Shown in pieces: positions 1 through 9,074 of a stretch of 64,000 bases of DNA. Origin of the DNA: Rathayibacter sp. VKM Ac-2760. Lineage in GTDB: Bacteria; Actinomycetota; Actinomycetes; Actinomycetales; Microbacteriaceae. The translations under genes and the position numbers were made by a program. Location: the NCBI RefSeq assembly GCF_009834185.1, contig NZ_CP047173.1:3596001-3660000 (forward strand), written 5' to 3'. Below the pieces are notes generated by a model that saw nothing but the letters and a program-made list of their open reading frames with translations, was not told the DNA's origin and made no database searches. Within the stretch, counting starts at the first letter, position 1; every line of letters begins with the position of its first letter.

Positions 1-448
1 CCGAGGGGAGGGTGACGACGACGTGGTGCCCGCTGCGCGTCCACGGGCCGAGCGCGGCGTGGGCGTCGCGGGAGCCGGCGATGCGGCGGGCGTCGGAGCC
101 GTCGGGCCGGACCACCCAGACCTGGGTGCGCACGCCGCCGTCGGTCGCGACGAGGCAGGCCAGCCAGGCGGAGTCGGCCGACCAGGACACCTCGACGACC
201 GGGTCCTCGGTGAGCTCGATCCGGCGCGGCTCGGCGGGCTCGGCCCCTACGACGACGTCCTGCACCCAGACCTCCGGCGCTCCGCCGCGATCGCTGAGGA
301 ACGCCACGCGGGCGGCGTCCGGCGTCATCGTCGGCCCCCAGCTGCCCCAGGAGTGCACGAGCTCGAGGCCGAGCCGCTCGGCGGCAGCGGGCTCGGCGAC
401 GGCGGCGGGCTGGACGGCTTCGGGCTGGACGGCGGAGGGAGACGTCAT
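1..448 (-). CDS. S9-family (prolyl oligopeptidase-like) peptidase, N-terminal part
   Basis: The gene runs off the left edge of the window; 149 N-terminal residues are visible from an ATG at 448. The visible part reads like the start of a TolB/WD40-like beta-propeller: repeated blades with motifs such as 'TPDAARVAFLSDRGG', 'VSWSADSAWLACL' and 'VWVVRPDGSDARRI'. Such propellers precede the alpha/beta-hydrolase catalytic domain in S9 peptidases; that catalytic half lies outside the window, so the enzymatic call is an inference. The first 25 residues are Ala/Pro-rich and not a clear signal peptide. It lies 45 bp downstream of the amidotransferase gene on the same strand and could share its transcript. 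Confidence 0.6.
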   Translation of the reverse strand, partial: MTSPSAVQPEAVQPAAVAEPAAAERLGLELVHSWGSWGPTMTPDAARVAFLSDRGGAPEVWVQDVVVGAEPAEPRRIELTEDPVVEVSWSADSAWLACLVATDGGVRTQVWVVRPDGSDARRIAGSRDAHAALGPWTRSGHHVVVTLPS

Positions 449-493
449 GCCTCCATCCTCCGGCACCGGGCCGAGCCGCCGCGCCGCGACCGG

Positions 494-2278
494 TCAGCCG
501 ACGCCGTGCTCCTGCAGCCACATCTCGAGCAGGGCGAGCTGCCAGAGCTCGTTCGAGCCGAGGCGGGTGCGCGTGCTGTTCGGGTCGGCCAGGAGGGAGT
601 CGACGCTCGCCTGGTCGAAGAGGCCGCGGCGGCGCGCGGCCGGGTCGCTCAGCGCAGCCCGCACCCGCTCGAGGTACGGGCCCTCGAGCTGGCGGATGGC
701 CGGCACCGGGAACGAGCCCTTGGTGCGGTCGATCACCTCGTCCGGCACGGTGCCGCGGACGGCCCGCTTGAGGATCCCCTTGCCGCCGTCGGCGAGCTTG
801 AGCTCCGGCGGGATCGTGCCGACGAGGTCGACGAACTCGTGGTCGAGGAACGGGACGCGCGCCTCCAGTCCCCATGCCATGGTCATGTTGTCGACGCGCT
901 TCACCGGGTCGTCGACGAGCATCACCGCGGTGTCGTTGCGCAGCGCCGCGTCGACGGCGGTGTCGGCGCCGGGGCGGGCGAAGCGCTCGGCGAGGAACGC
1001 CGTCGCCGCATCGGGGTCGCCGCGCCACTCCGGCGCCAGGAGGGCCTGCAGCGCGAAGAAGGAGCGGTCGACGAACACATCCGCGTAGGCCCGCGCGGCC
1101 CGCTCGCGCGGCACCCCGGCCAGTGGCGGGTACCAGTCGTAGCCGCCGAGCACCTCGTCGGCGCCCTGGCCGGACTGCACCACCTTCACGTGCTGCGAGA
1201 CGTCCTCGCTGAGCAGGTGGAAGGCGACCGCGTCGTGCGAGACCATCGGCTCGCTCATCGCGCCGACCGCGGCGTCGATGCCGGGGAGCAGGCGGGAGGA
1301 GTCGATCGGCAGGCGGTGGTGGTCGGTGCCGAAGCGCTCGGCGACGAGGCTCGAGTACTCGAACTCGTCGCCGGACTCGCCTCCCGCCGCGTCGAAGCCG
1401 ATCGAGAAGGTCTGCAGCCCGGTCTGCCCCGCCTCGGCGAGAAGCGCGACGATCAGGCTGGAGTCGATGCCGCCGGAGAGCAGCACGCCGACCGGCACGT
1501 CGGCGACCATCCGGCGCTCGACGGCGGTGCGGAACGAGGCGAGCAGCGCCTCCTGCCAGTCGCGCTCGCTCCAGCCGGACCGCGCGGGATCGCGGGCGAA
1601 CACCGGCTCCCAGTAGACGCGCTCGCGGCTCGAGCCGTCGGGCTCGATCACGCGGACGGTCGCGGGCGGCAGCTTCGTCACTCCGCGGAGGATCGTGCGC
1701 GGCGCGGGCACGACCGAGTGGAAGCTCAGGTAGAGCATCAGGGCCGTGCGGTCGATCGAGGTGTCGGCGACGCCGGCCGCGAGCAGCGCCGGCACGGTCG
1801 AGGCGAAGCGGATCCGCTCCCGCGACTCGTCGAGGTAGAGCGGCTTGATGCCGAGGCGGTCGCGGGCCAGCACCACGCGGCCGGAGTCGCGCTCGACGAT
1901 CGCGACGGCGAACATGCCGAGCAGGTGGTCGACGAAGTCCTCGCCCCACTCGGCGTAGGCCTTGCCGATCACCTCGGTGTCCGAGTGCGAGAAGAAGCGG
2001 TGCCCCTTCGCCTCCAGCTCGGCGCGCAGCTGCACGTGGTTGTAGATGCAGCCGTTGAAGACGACCGCGAGGCCGAGCGCGGAGTCGATCATCGGCTGCG
2101 CGCCGGCCGCCGAGAGGTCGATGATCGCCAGGCGCCGGTGCCCGAGCGCGACGCGGCCCGAGGACCACAGCCCGTCGCCGTCCGGGCCCCGGTGCACGAG
2201 GCAGCCGGTCATCCGGTCGACGGCGCCGAGGTCGGCGCGCTCGCCGTCGAAGCGGATCTCGCCCGCGATGCCGCACAT
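494..2278 (-). CDS. Asparagine synthase-like glutamine amidotransferase (NAGGN-amidotransferase type)
   Basis: A 594-residue class II glutamine amidotransferase. It begins MCGIAG, so Cys2 is the N-terminal nucleophile; the glutaminase domain spans about residues 2-190 ('HRGPDG', 'FNGCIYN'). A PP-loop synthetase domain follows, with the ATP-binding motif SGGIDSS at 268-274. Overall it resembles asparagine synthase B and especially the relatives that amidate N-acetylglutaminylglutamine to the osmolyte NAGGN. It starts 1 bp after the stop of the ligase fusion gene, so the two are co-translated. Together with that ligase it probably amidates a ligase-made peptide and not free aspartate; this is inferred from context. 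Ordinary AsnB remains the alternative. Confidence 0.8.
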   Translation of the reverse strand: MCGIAGEIRFDGERADLGAVDRMTGCLVHRGPDGDGLWSSGRVALGHRRLAIIDLSAAGAQPMIDSALGLAVVFNGCIYNHVQLRAELEAKGHRFFSHSDTEVIGKAYAEWGEDFVDHLLGMFAVAIVERDSGRVVLARDRLGIKPLYLDESRERIRFASTVPALLAAGVADTSIDRTALMLYLSFHSVVPAPRTILRGVTKLPPATVRVIEPDGSSRERVYWEPVFARDPARSGWSERDWQEALLASFRTAVERRMVADVPVGVLLSGGIDSSLIVALLAEAGQTGLQTFSIGFDAAGGESGDEFEYSSLVAERFGTDHHRLPIDSSRLLPGIDAAVGAMSEPMVSHDAVAFHLLSEDVSQHVKVVQSGQGADEVLGGYDWYPPLAGVPRERAARAYADVFVDRSFFALQALLAPEWRGDPDAATAFLAERFARPGADTAVDAALRNDTAVMLVDDPVKRVDNMTMAWGLEARVPFLDHEFVDLVGTIPPELKLADGGKGILKRAVRGTVPDEVIDRTKGSFPVPAIRQLEGPYLERVRAALSDPAARRRGLFDQASVDSLLADPNSTRTRLGSNELWQLALLEMWLQEHGVG

Positions 2279-2279
2279 C

Positions 2280-4787
2280 TCAGCCTCCGACGATCCAGGT
2301 GTCCTTCGCGCCGCCGCCGCGCGAGGAGTTGACGATCATGCTGCCCTCGGCCGCCACGCGGGTGAGCGCGAGGTCGGCGAGCCGGACGTCGCCGGGACCG
2401 GTGCCGGTGACGAAGACGAAGGCGCGGAGGTCGATGTGCCGGGGCTGCAGATCGGTGCCGGAGAACGCGGGCAGCGAGGACAGCCGGACGACCTCCTGCG
2501 CGACCCAGCCGCCCGGATCCGCGGCGATCTCTGCCCGCCGCTCGGCGACCCGCGCCGCGGGGGCGGACGGGCCGATCAGCACACCGCGGCCGCCGTAGCC
2601 GTCGACCGGCTTGGTGACCAGCTCGCCGACGCGCTCGAGGACGATGCGCCGCTCCGCCTCGTCCTCCGGACGGTAGGTGGGCACCGACTCGAGCAGCGGG
2701 CGCTCGTCGAGGTAGTAGCCGATCAGCTCGGGGACCGCGCAGTAGAGCGCCTTGTCGTCCGCGACGCCGTTGCCCGGCGCGTTCGCGAGGTACACCGCTC
2801 CGGCCGCGGCGACCTCGAGGATCTCGCGGCCGATCGCCCGCTCGCCGGCGACGAGGTCGGCCAGCTCGACGTCGAGGCGGAGGTAGAGCGCGTCGACGAC
2901 CGCGCCGCCGGCCAGGACCCGGCCGCCCTCGACGGTGACGTCGCCCGCCTCCAGCAGCAGCAGGCCCGCGCCCTCCGCGAGCCGGCGGTGCTCGAACCAG
3001 GCCGAGCTCGACGCTCCGCTGGAGAGCAGGCCGAGCACGGGGTCGGCCTTCGAAGTCCCGGAGGCCAGGGTCGCGCGCAGCCCGGCGAGCGCCGTCGTCG
3101 GGTCGAGCAGGCCGTCGGGGCGCGGCAGGTCGGGCAGGACCTCGTCGGTCAGCGCGCGGATGCCGACGGCGTAGGCGAGCCCGCTCGGGTTCCGCAGATT
3201 GTCCTCGAGCACGCGCCAGCCGCCGAACTCGTTCCGGACCAGGTCGAAGCCCATCACGGCGCCGCGGACGGCGCCGGCCGGCAGCCGCGCGGCGTCCTCG
3301 CTCCAGCCGGGTGCCCCGCGGAGGTCGCGGACGACGCCCGCCCGCACCGCGCGGCCCTCGCCGTAGACGTCCTGGAGGAAGCACTCGAGGGCGCGGGCGC
3401 GCTGCTCGAGCCCGGCGGCGAGCTCGCTCCACTCGTGCGCCTGGAGCACCCGCGGGACGAGGTCGACCGGGAACGGCCGGTCCTCGTCGCCGAGGCGGAA
3501 GCTGAGGCCGGCCCTCTCGATGATCCGGTCGCGCGAGGCGTGCAGCGTCTCCAGCCGCTCGGGTCCGAGGCCGCGGAAGTGCTCGAGGATCGGCTGGTAG
3601 GCGGTCTTGGCGCGCCCACCGGTCGCGACGGCCTCGTCGCCGGCGCGGACGCGGTAGGTGCGCAGGCTCGGCGCGGGCAGGATCGGCCCGCTCGCGGGGC
3701 CGTGGGTCTCGGCGACGACGGCGTCGACCACCGCGTCGAGCGTGCCGTGCTCGGCGTAGACGGCGCGCTGCCGGTCGGCGGAGTTGCCGCGGGCGATCAG
3801 CGCCTCGGCCAGCTCGCGCACCTGCTCCAGGTCGCCGAGCTCGTGCAGCGCGGGCTGGAGCCGGGCGATCAGGCTGCGCAGCGCCTCCGCAGCCGGCACC
3901 GGGCGGGGGTGCTCGGTGTGGTCGAGGAGCGGACCGGCGAGGCCGCCGCGCGCGGCCTGCCAGGTGGCGGCGCGCTGGATCGGCGGCGGGGTGTGCCGGA
4001 ACGGGCGGCCGGCCTCGATGTCGAGCTCGGCCGTGCGCACGAGCCCGCGGAAGAGCCCGGCGATCAGCACCGCGTCGTCGACGATCGGCATCGCGTCGCA
4101 GACCCGCAGCTCGAGGGTCGGCGCGTGCGAGGACGGCCGCACGTCGAAGTAGGCCATCTTGGCGTCGGCGATGACGCCCGTGGCGATCAGGTCGTCGAGG
4201 AGGCGATCGTACTCGGCCGCGGACTCGAGCGGCCCGGTCGCGCCGGCGCTCGGCCAGCGCTGCCAGATGATGGTGCGGATGCTCGCGTAGCCGGTGTCCT
4301 GGCCGTTCCAGTAGGGGCTGCTCGCGCTCGCCGAGAGCAGCAGCGGCAGATCCCGCGCGATCCGCTGGGCGATCTGCACGGCGAGCTCGCGGTCCGAGAC
4401 GCCCACGTGGATCTGGGTGCCGCAGATCAGCTGCTCGTCGACGAGCATCCGGTACTGCTCCTGCATCCGCCCGTAGCGACCGGTGCTGGTGAGCTCGAAG
4501 TCGGTCTGCTCGGAGCGGGGCGCGGTGCCGACCGCGGCGATGCCGATGCCGTCCGGCGCGGCGGCGTCGATCACGGCGCGGCGGAGGGTGATCAGCTGCT
4601 CGCGCAGCCCGTCGAGCGAGTCGACGACCGCGGTGTTCGTCTCGACCGTGGTGCGCTGCAGCTCGGCCGAGAAGCTCTCCTTCGGCAGCCGGGCGAGCAC
4701 CTGGGGGGCGTGCGGGGAGAGCTGCCTCGACGCGAGGTCGATGAGGTGGAGCTCTTCCTCGGCACCGAGGGTGAGTTCTGCGCGCAT
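2280..4787 (-). CDS. GCS2 carboxylate-amine ligase fused to circularly permuted ATP-grasp
   Basis: An 835-residue two-domain protein. Residues about 1-370 form a glutamate-cysteine ligase type 2 (YbdK/EgtA-like) domain, recognisable by 'GAEEELHLID' near the N-terminus, 'CGTQIHVGV' and 'HAPTLELRVCD'. Residues about 385-835 form a circularly permuted type 2 ATP-grasp domain with 'VLEDNLRNPSGLAYA', 'KPVDGYGGRGVLIG' and 'QPRHIDLRAF'. Both folds activate a carboxylate with ATP and join it to an amine, so the protein could make two amide bonds. The substrates are unknown. The amidotransferase follows 1 bp downstream, implying a short amidated peptide as product. No acetyltransferase gene sits in the cluster. 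The domain calls are firm; the pathway is inference. Confidence 0.8.
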   Translation of the reverse strand: MRAELTLGAEEELHLIDLASRQLSPHAPQVLARLPKESFSAELQRTTVETNTAVVDSLDGLREQLITLRRAVIDAAAPDGIGIAAVGTAPRSEQTDFELTSTGRYGRMQEQYRMLVDEQLICGTQIHVGVSDRELAVQIAQRIARDLPLLLSASASSPYWNGQDTGYASIRTIIWQRWPSAGATGPLESAAEYDRLLDDLIATGVIADAKMAYFDVRPSSHAPTLELRVCDAMPIVDDAVLIAGLFRGLVRTAELDIEAGRPFRHTPPPIQRAATWQAARGGLAGPLLDHTEHPRPVPAAEALRSLIARLQPALHELGDLEQVRELAEALIARGNSADRQRAVYAEHGTLDAVVDAVVAETHGPASGPILPAPSLRTYRVRAGDEAVATGGRAKTAYQPILEHFRGLGPERLETLHASRDRIIERAGLSFRLGDEDRPFPVDLVPRVLQAHEWSELAAGLEQRARALECFLQDVYGEGRAVRAGVVRDLRGAPGWSEDAARLPAGAVRGAVMGFDLVRNEFGGWRVLEDNLRNPSGLAYAVGIRALTDEVLPDLPRPDGLLDPTTALAGLRATLASGTSKADPVLGLLSSGASSSAWFEHRRLAEGAGLLLLEAGDVTVEGGRVLAGGAVVDALYLRLDVELADLVAGERAIGREILEVAAAGAVYLANAPGNGVADDKALYCAVPELIGYYLDERPLLESVPTYRPEDEAERRIVLERVGELVTKPVDGYGGRGVLIGPSAPAARVAERRAEIAADPGGWVAQEVVRLSSLPAFSGTDLQPRHIDLRAFVFVTGTGPGDVRLADLALTRVAAEGSMIVNSSRGGGAKDTWIVGG

Positions 4788-4854
4788 GCGCTCACCGTAC
4801 GACCCGCATGTTTCGGGCGGCTACCGCATCGCGCGCTGCGGGCGGTGCGAACGG

Positions 4855-6525
4855 TCAGCGCGCGGTGCGGGCGCGGACCTCGAGGTCGATCTGCGAGGCG
4901 TCGAGCGCGGCGAGGACGGAGGCGAGCACGTCGGCGTCGAAGGTGCCGTCGTCGCGGGCGTCGAGGAGGGCCGTGCGCTGCGAGGCGATGACCGCGAGGC
5001 GGTGCTTCTGCGCCTGCTCGAAGGCCGCGGTGGTCGGGGCGTCCGGCGGCGGCGGTGGCTCGTCGATGGCCTCGGCGCTGGTGCGGAGCAGGGCGAAGAC
5101 GCGGGTGCGCTCCTCCTCCCGGGCCCTCTGCTCGGCCGCCTCGTCGACGTCCGGCGCGATGGCGCGCAGCAGCGGGCCGACGGTGCCGCCCTGGAGCAGC
5201 AGCGACAGCGCCGCGACGGCGAAGGCGATCAGCACGAGGACCGAGCGCTGCGGCGTGTCGGCGGGCAGGGTCTGCGCGGCCGCGACCGTGACGGCACCGC
5301 GCATCCCGGCCCAGACCACGGCGGTGCCCTCGCGCCAGCCGAGCGGGGCGCGGACGAAGTACTCCATGTCGGCGAGCATCCGGGTCAGCCGGGTGGCGAA
5401 GCGCTCGAGGTCGCGGCTGGTCGGCGTGCGGCGCCCGCGGCTGATCCGCTTGATGCTCTCCTCGCGGCCCTCCTCGGTGCCCATCTGCTCGTGCAGGCCC
5501 TCGACGCGCGGGCGCATCCGCTCGCGCAGCCGGCCGCGGCTCTTCAGCACGCCCAGCAGCGGGGCGACGTAGGCCGCGCGGACCAGGATCGTCAGCAGCA
5601 GCGCGCCGACGGCGATCAGCACGGCGGTGCCGACGCCGGCGTGGTCCTCCTCGACGCTCGTCACGATCGCGCGCACCTGCAGCCCCATGGTGAGGAACAC
5701 GGTGCCCTCGAGCACCAGCTCGACGGTGCGCCAGTTCTGCGCGTCCGAGAGCCGGTTCTGCGGCGAGAGCTCGCGCGGCGCGCGGATGCCGGTGACGACT
5801 CCGGCCACGACCGCGGCCACCAGGCCCGAAGCGCCGAGCAGCTCGGCCGGCACCGAGGCGAGGAAGGGCACGGTGAAGGAGAGGATCGTGTTGACCGTCG
5901 GATCCTTCACCCGGCGGCGCACGGCGAGGTTCAGCCAGCCGACCAGGCCGCCGACGATGCCGGCGATCAGCACGGAGTAGGCGAACGAGCCGAGCGCGCC
6001 CCAGACGGAGAAGCTCGCCGCGGCGGCCGCGATCGCGGTGCGCAGCAGCACCAGCGCGGTCGCGTCGTTGAGCAGGCTCTCGCCGTCGAGCATCGCGACG
6101 ACGCGGCGCGAGACGGAGGTGCCCTTGACGATCGAGGTGGCCACGGCATCCGTGGGGCTGACGATCGCGCCGAGCGCGACGCCCCAGGCGAAGCCGAGAT
6201 CGGGCAGCGCGACCAGGAAGAACAGGCCCAGCACGAGCGAGGTGCCGACCACCAGCAGCACCGAGAGCCCGCTGATGGCGCCGAACTCTCGGCGGAAGTT
6301 CATCGCCGGCATCGACACGGCGCTGGAGTAGAGCAGCGGCGGCAGGACGCCGGCCAGGATCCACTCGGGCTCGATCTCGATCGGGCCGACCACGGGGAGG
6401 AAGCTCGCGCCGACGCCGATCGCGACGAGGACGAGCGGCGAGGCGACGCCCAGGCGCGGGCCGACGACGGCGGCGGCGGCGATCACGACGAGCGCCAGCA
6501 CCAGCACGACCAGGAGCGCCGTCAC
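4855..6525 (-). CDS. CPA1-family Na+(K+)/H+ antiporter
   Basis: A 556-residue integral membrane protein with about 12 hydrophobic segments in residues 1-400 and a charged cytoplasmic tail. The conserved 'GESLLNDATALV' segment (ND transport-site motif) and 'GAIVSPTDAVATS' are typical of NhaP/CPA1 exchangers, which swap cytosolic Na+ or K+ for protons. The GTG start at 6525 overlaps the stop of the MauE-thioredoxin gene by 4 bp (GTGA); a longer in-frame reading exists upstream but is the antisense-like shadow of that gene. The C-terminal 130 residues are Ala/Arg/Glu-rich and probably helical. Ion specificity cannot be read from the sequence. Confidence 0.85.
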   Translation of the reverse strand: MTALLVVLVLALVVIAAAAVVGPRLGVASPLVLVAIGVGASFLPVVGPIEIEPEWILAGVLPPLLYSSAVSMPAMNFRREFGAISGLSVLLVVGTSLVLGLFFLVALPDLGFAWGVALGAIVSPTDAVATSIVKGTSVSRRVVAMLDGESLLNDATALVLLRTAIAAAAASFSVWGALGSFAYSVLIAGIVGGLVGWLNLAVRRRVKDPTVNTILSFTVPFLASVPAELLGASGLVAAVVAGVVTGIRAPRELSPQNRLSDAQNWRTVELVLEGTVFLTMGLQVRAIVTSVEEDHAGVGTAVLIAVGALLLTILVRAAYVAPLLGVLKSRGRLRERMRPRVEGLHEQMGTEEGREESIKRISRGRRTPTSRDLERFATRLTRMLADMEYFVRAPLGWREGTAVVWAGMRGAVTVAAAQTLPADTPQRSVLVLIAFAVAALSLLLQGGTVGPLLRAIAPDVDEAAEQRAREEERTRVFALLRTSAEAIDEPPPPPDAPTTAAFEQAQKHRLAVIASQRTALLDARDDGTFDADVLASVLAALDASQIDLEVRARTAR

Positions 6526-7478
6526 CGGAGCTCCTCGAAGAAGCCGGGCCGCAGCACGCGCTTCTCGATCTCGGCCTCGCCGCTGGTCCAGCCGTCGCCG
6601 AGCGGGTGCGCAGGGTCGAGGAGGACGTGGCCCGGGGTCGAGCCGCGGCCCAGGGCGGCGGCGACGGAGCGCTCGGGGTCGTAGAGCGCGTGCTCGATCA
6701 GCGGGGCGAACACCGCGTGCGGGGCGAAGTCGGCGGGCTCGCCGAGGAAGACGGGCTGCAGCTCCTCGCCCGGGCGCAGGCCGTTGGGCCACCAGCGGAA
6801 GCGCTCGACCAGGTCGTGGCAGGAGCCGCAGTTCGGCGAGAAGAAGACGAGGTGCGTGGGCGGGTCGGCCCACTCGGCGAGGGCGATCGGGTCGCCGGCG
6901 GCGGTGCGGAGGACGAGGTCGACGGGGGCGGGGGCCGGGTCGGCGGCGGCGGGGACGGCGGCGGTGGGCGTGCGCGCCGCGAGCCGGTCGCGCACCGGCA
7001 CGAGCGCGAGGGCGAGCAGCACCGCGACGAGGGCGGGCACTCCTCGGACGAGCAGCCCCGCGGGGGCGATCGGGCCGAGGAGCCCGGCGAGGGCCAGGGC
7101 GAGGAGCACCCCGTTCCGCGCGACGGTGCGCCCGGTCATCCGCGCGTCGCCGAGACCGCCGAAGCACTCGCACTCGACCGGCTCGGGAGCGCGCACCGCG
7201 CGGATCGCGACGACGAGGAAGACGACGTCGACCGCGACCGCGCCGAGCAGCGCGCCGCGGTGCAGCGGGGCGGGGGCGAGGAGGATCGCGATGCCGAGCG
7301 CGATCTCGACGAGCGGGAAGACGCGGGCGAAGAGCGGGTTCGCGGAGAGCGGCGCCGGCAGCCCGAGCGCGGCGAGGCTCGCGCGGAACCGCTCGGTGCG
7401 CCCGAGCTTGAGCACGCCGCTGACGACGAGGACGGCACCGGCCGCCCCGCCGGCGACCGCGAGCAGGACTTCGAGCAT
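6522..7478 (-). CDS. MauE/DoxX-like membrane protein fused to thioredoxin-like domain
   Basis: A 318-residue fusion. Residues 1-160 hold four to five membrane helices resembling the MauE/DoxX redox-associated family, including a cysteine motif 'ECECFGGLGD'. After another hydrophobic stretch, residues about 200-318 look like a thioredoxin/TlpA-type domain with 'FFSPNCGSCHDLV', whose CGSC is a candidate CXXC redox site. MauE proteins help form disulfides in methylamine dehydrogenase maturation, but no methylamine genes are present, so the client is unknown. I chose the ATG at 7478 because GGGAGG lies just upstream; an ATG 13 codons earlier has no such site. It is translationally coupled to the antiporter. 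Confidence 0.7.
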   Translation of the reverse strand: MLEVLLAVAGGAAGAVLVVSGVLKLGRTERFRASLAALGLPAPLSANPLFARVFPLVEIALGIAILLAPAPLHRGALLGAVAVDVVFLVVAIRAVRAPEPVECECFGGLGDARMTGRTVARNGVLLALALAGLLGPIAPAGLLVRGVPALVAVLLALALVPVRDRLAARTPTAAVPAAADPAPAPVDLVLRTAAGDPIALAEWADPPTHLVFFSPNCGSCHDLVERFRWWPNGLRPGEELQPVFLGEPADFAPHAVFAPLIEHALYDPERSVAAALGRGSTPGHVLLDPAHPLGDGWTSGEAEIEKRVLRPGFFEELR

Positions 7479-7538
7479 CCGTGTCCCTCCCGCACCCGGC
7501 GGTGCCCCGCAGAGCACGCTACCGGGCGGACCCCTCCG

Positions 7539-8956
7539 TCAGGAGTCGAAGCCCAGGCCGAGCGCGTCGAGCGTTCTCAGCAGGAGGTTGCGCCGCCCGG
7601 AGTCGTGGTCGGCGCGGTCGAGCGACCAGCGGGTCGCCTGGATCCCCGCGGTCGCGAACGGCTCGGGCGGGAAGGGCAGCGGACCCCGGCGGACCATCTC
7701 GAGCTCCGTCCGCTCGGTGCGCTCACCGGAGAGCAGGTCGAGGAGGACGTCCGCCGCGAACGCGGTCGTCCCGACGCCCAGGCCGGTGTAGCCGGCGGCG
7801 TAGGCGACGCGGCCGGCGAGCGCGGTGCCGTAGAACGCGGCGAAGCGGGTGCTGGTGTCGATCACCCCGGCCCAGCGGTGGCTGAAGCGGACGCCCTCGA
7901 GCTGCGGGAAGGTGGTGAGGAAGTGGGCGGCGAGCGCACGGTCGGTCGCCGGGCGGTCCTCGTGCGCGGCGCGGATGCGGCCGCCCGGGTGGTAGACGGC
8001 GTCGTAGCCGCCCCAGAGGATCCGGTCGTCGGCGGTGAGCCGGTAGTAGTGGAACTGGTTGGCGGTGTCGCTGATCCCCTCGCGGCCCTCCCAGCCGATC
8101 GAGGCCCGCTGCGCGGCGTCGAGCGGCTCCGTCATCAGCACGTGGTCGTAGACCGGCACCGTGAGCAGCCGGGTGCGGGCGAGCAGCGACGGGAACGCGC
8201 TGGTGCCGAGGATCGCCTGCGCCGCCGCGACCGAGCCCTCCGCGGTGCGGACGAGCACGCCCGAGCCGTCGCGCTCGAGGCCGAGCACGCGGCTGTCCTC
8301 GTGGATCTCGACGCCGAGCTCCTCCGCCGCCCGCGCCAGCTCGCGGGCGAGCCTGGGTGCACGAGGGCGCACTGCTCGGCGGGCGCGGCGAGGCCGGCGA
8401 GCAGGATCGGCGAGTCGAGGACGGCGCGCACCTCCTCGGTGTCGAGGAAGCGGCCGCCCGCGACGCCGTCGCCGTCCGCGAGCGGGCCGACCTGGTACTC
8501 CTCCACCGCCACGGCGAGCGAGCCGGGGCGCTCGAAGTCGCAGTCCAGGCCGTATCGCTCGACGGTCTCCTGGATGCCGTCGAGGTTCTGGACGCCGAGG
8601 CGCTCGAGCTGCTCGTACTCGCGGGGCCAGCGCGACAGGCCGTTCTCGCGGCCGTGGGTGAGGCTCGACTCGACGAAGCCGCCGTTGCGGCCGGAGGCGG
8701 CCCAGCCGATCGAGCGGGCCTCGAGCAGCACGACGCGGCGGCCGGGGTCGCGCTCCTTCGCGCGCAGCGCGCTCCAGAGGCCGGTGTAGCCGCCGCCGAC
8801 CACGACGAGGTCGGCGCTCGTGGCGCCGGCGAGGCGCGACCGGGGGGCGATCGGCTCCTCGAGCCAGTAGACGCCGCGGCGCGAGCCGGCGAGGGCGGCG
8901 TCGACGACGGCGGGATCGGGGGCGAGTCGTTCGAAAACCGTGCTCTTCAGGGCCAT
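7539..8956 (-). pseudogene. FAD-dependent amine/glycine oxidoreductase, frameshifted
   Basis: Two overlapping reading frames together encode about 470 residues of a DAO-type flavoenzyme similar to gamma-glutamylputrescine oxidase. The 5' part (from ATG 8956) has the Rossmann motif 'VVGGGYTGLWSA' and the family block 'ASGRNGGFVESS'; the 3' part has 'GYTGLGVGTTAFAADVLLDL'. Similarity passes from one frame to the other near 8355-8359, where '...ALVHP' continues as '...RLARELARAAEELGVE' in a different frame. A deletion of about 4 nt would explain this. Both halves look otherwise intact, so either the mutation is recent or the base call is wrong. If functional it would oxidise an amine to an aldehyde, with release of H2O2. 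Confidence 0.75.
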
Positions 8957-9074
8957 GATGCCTCCATTACGTCAGTGATCGGGGCTTTGCGCAACCGGAT
9001 CCGTCGTGACGACCACTCACTCGCGGCGAGGTCGACCGCCGCGACCGTACACTGCGGGAGGAATCGGAGGGGAC

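Noticed and set aside
23..4991. Very long plus-strand reading frames (769 and 981 codons) opposite the amidotransferase and ligase genes
   Set aside because: Arg/Ala/Glu-rich antisense frames typical of high-GC DNA; the minus strand encodes recognisable enzymes with intact motifs.
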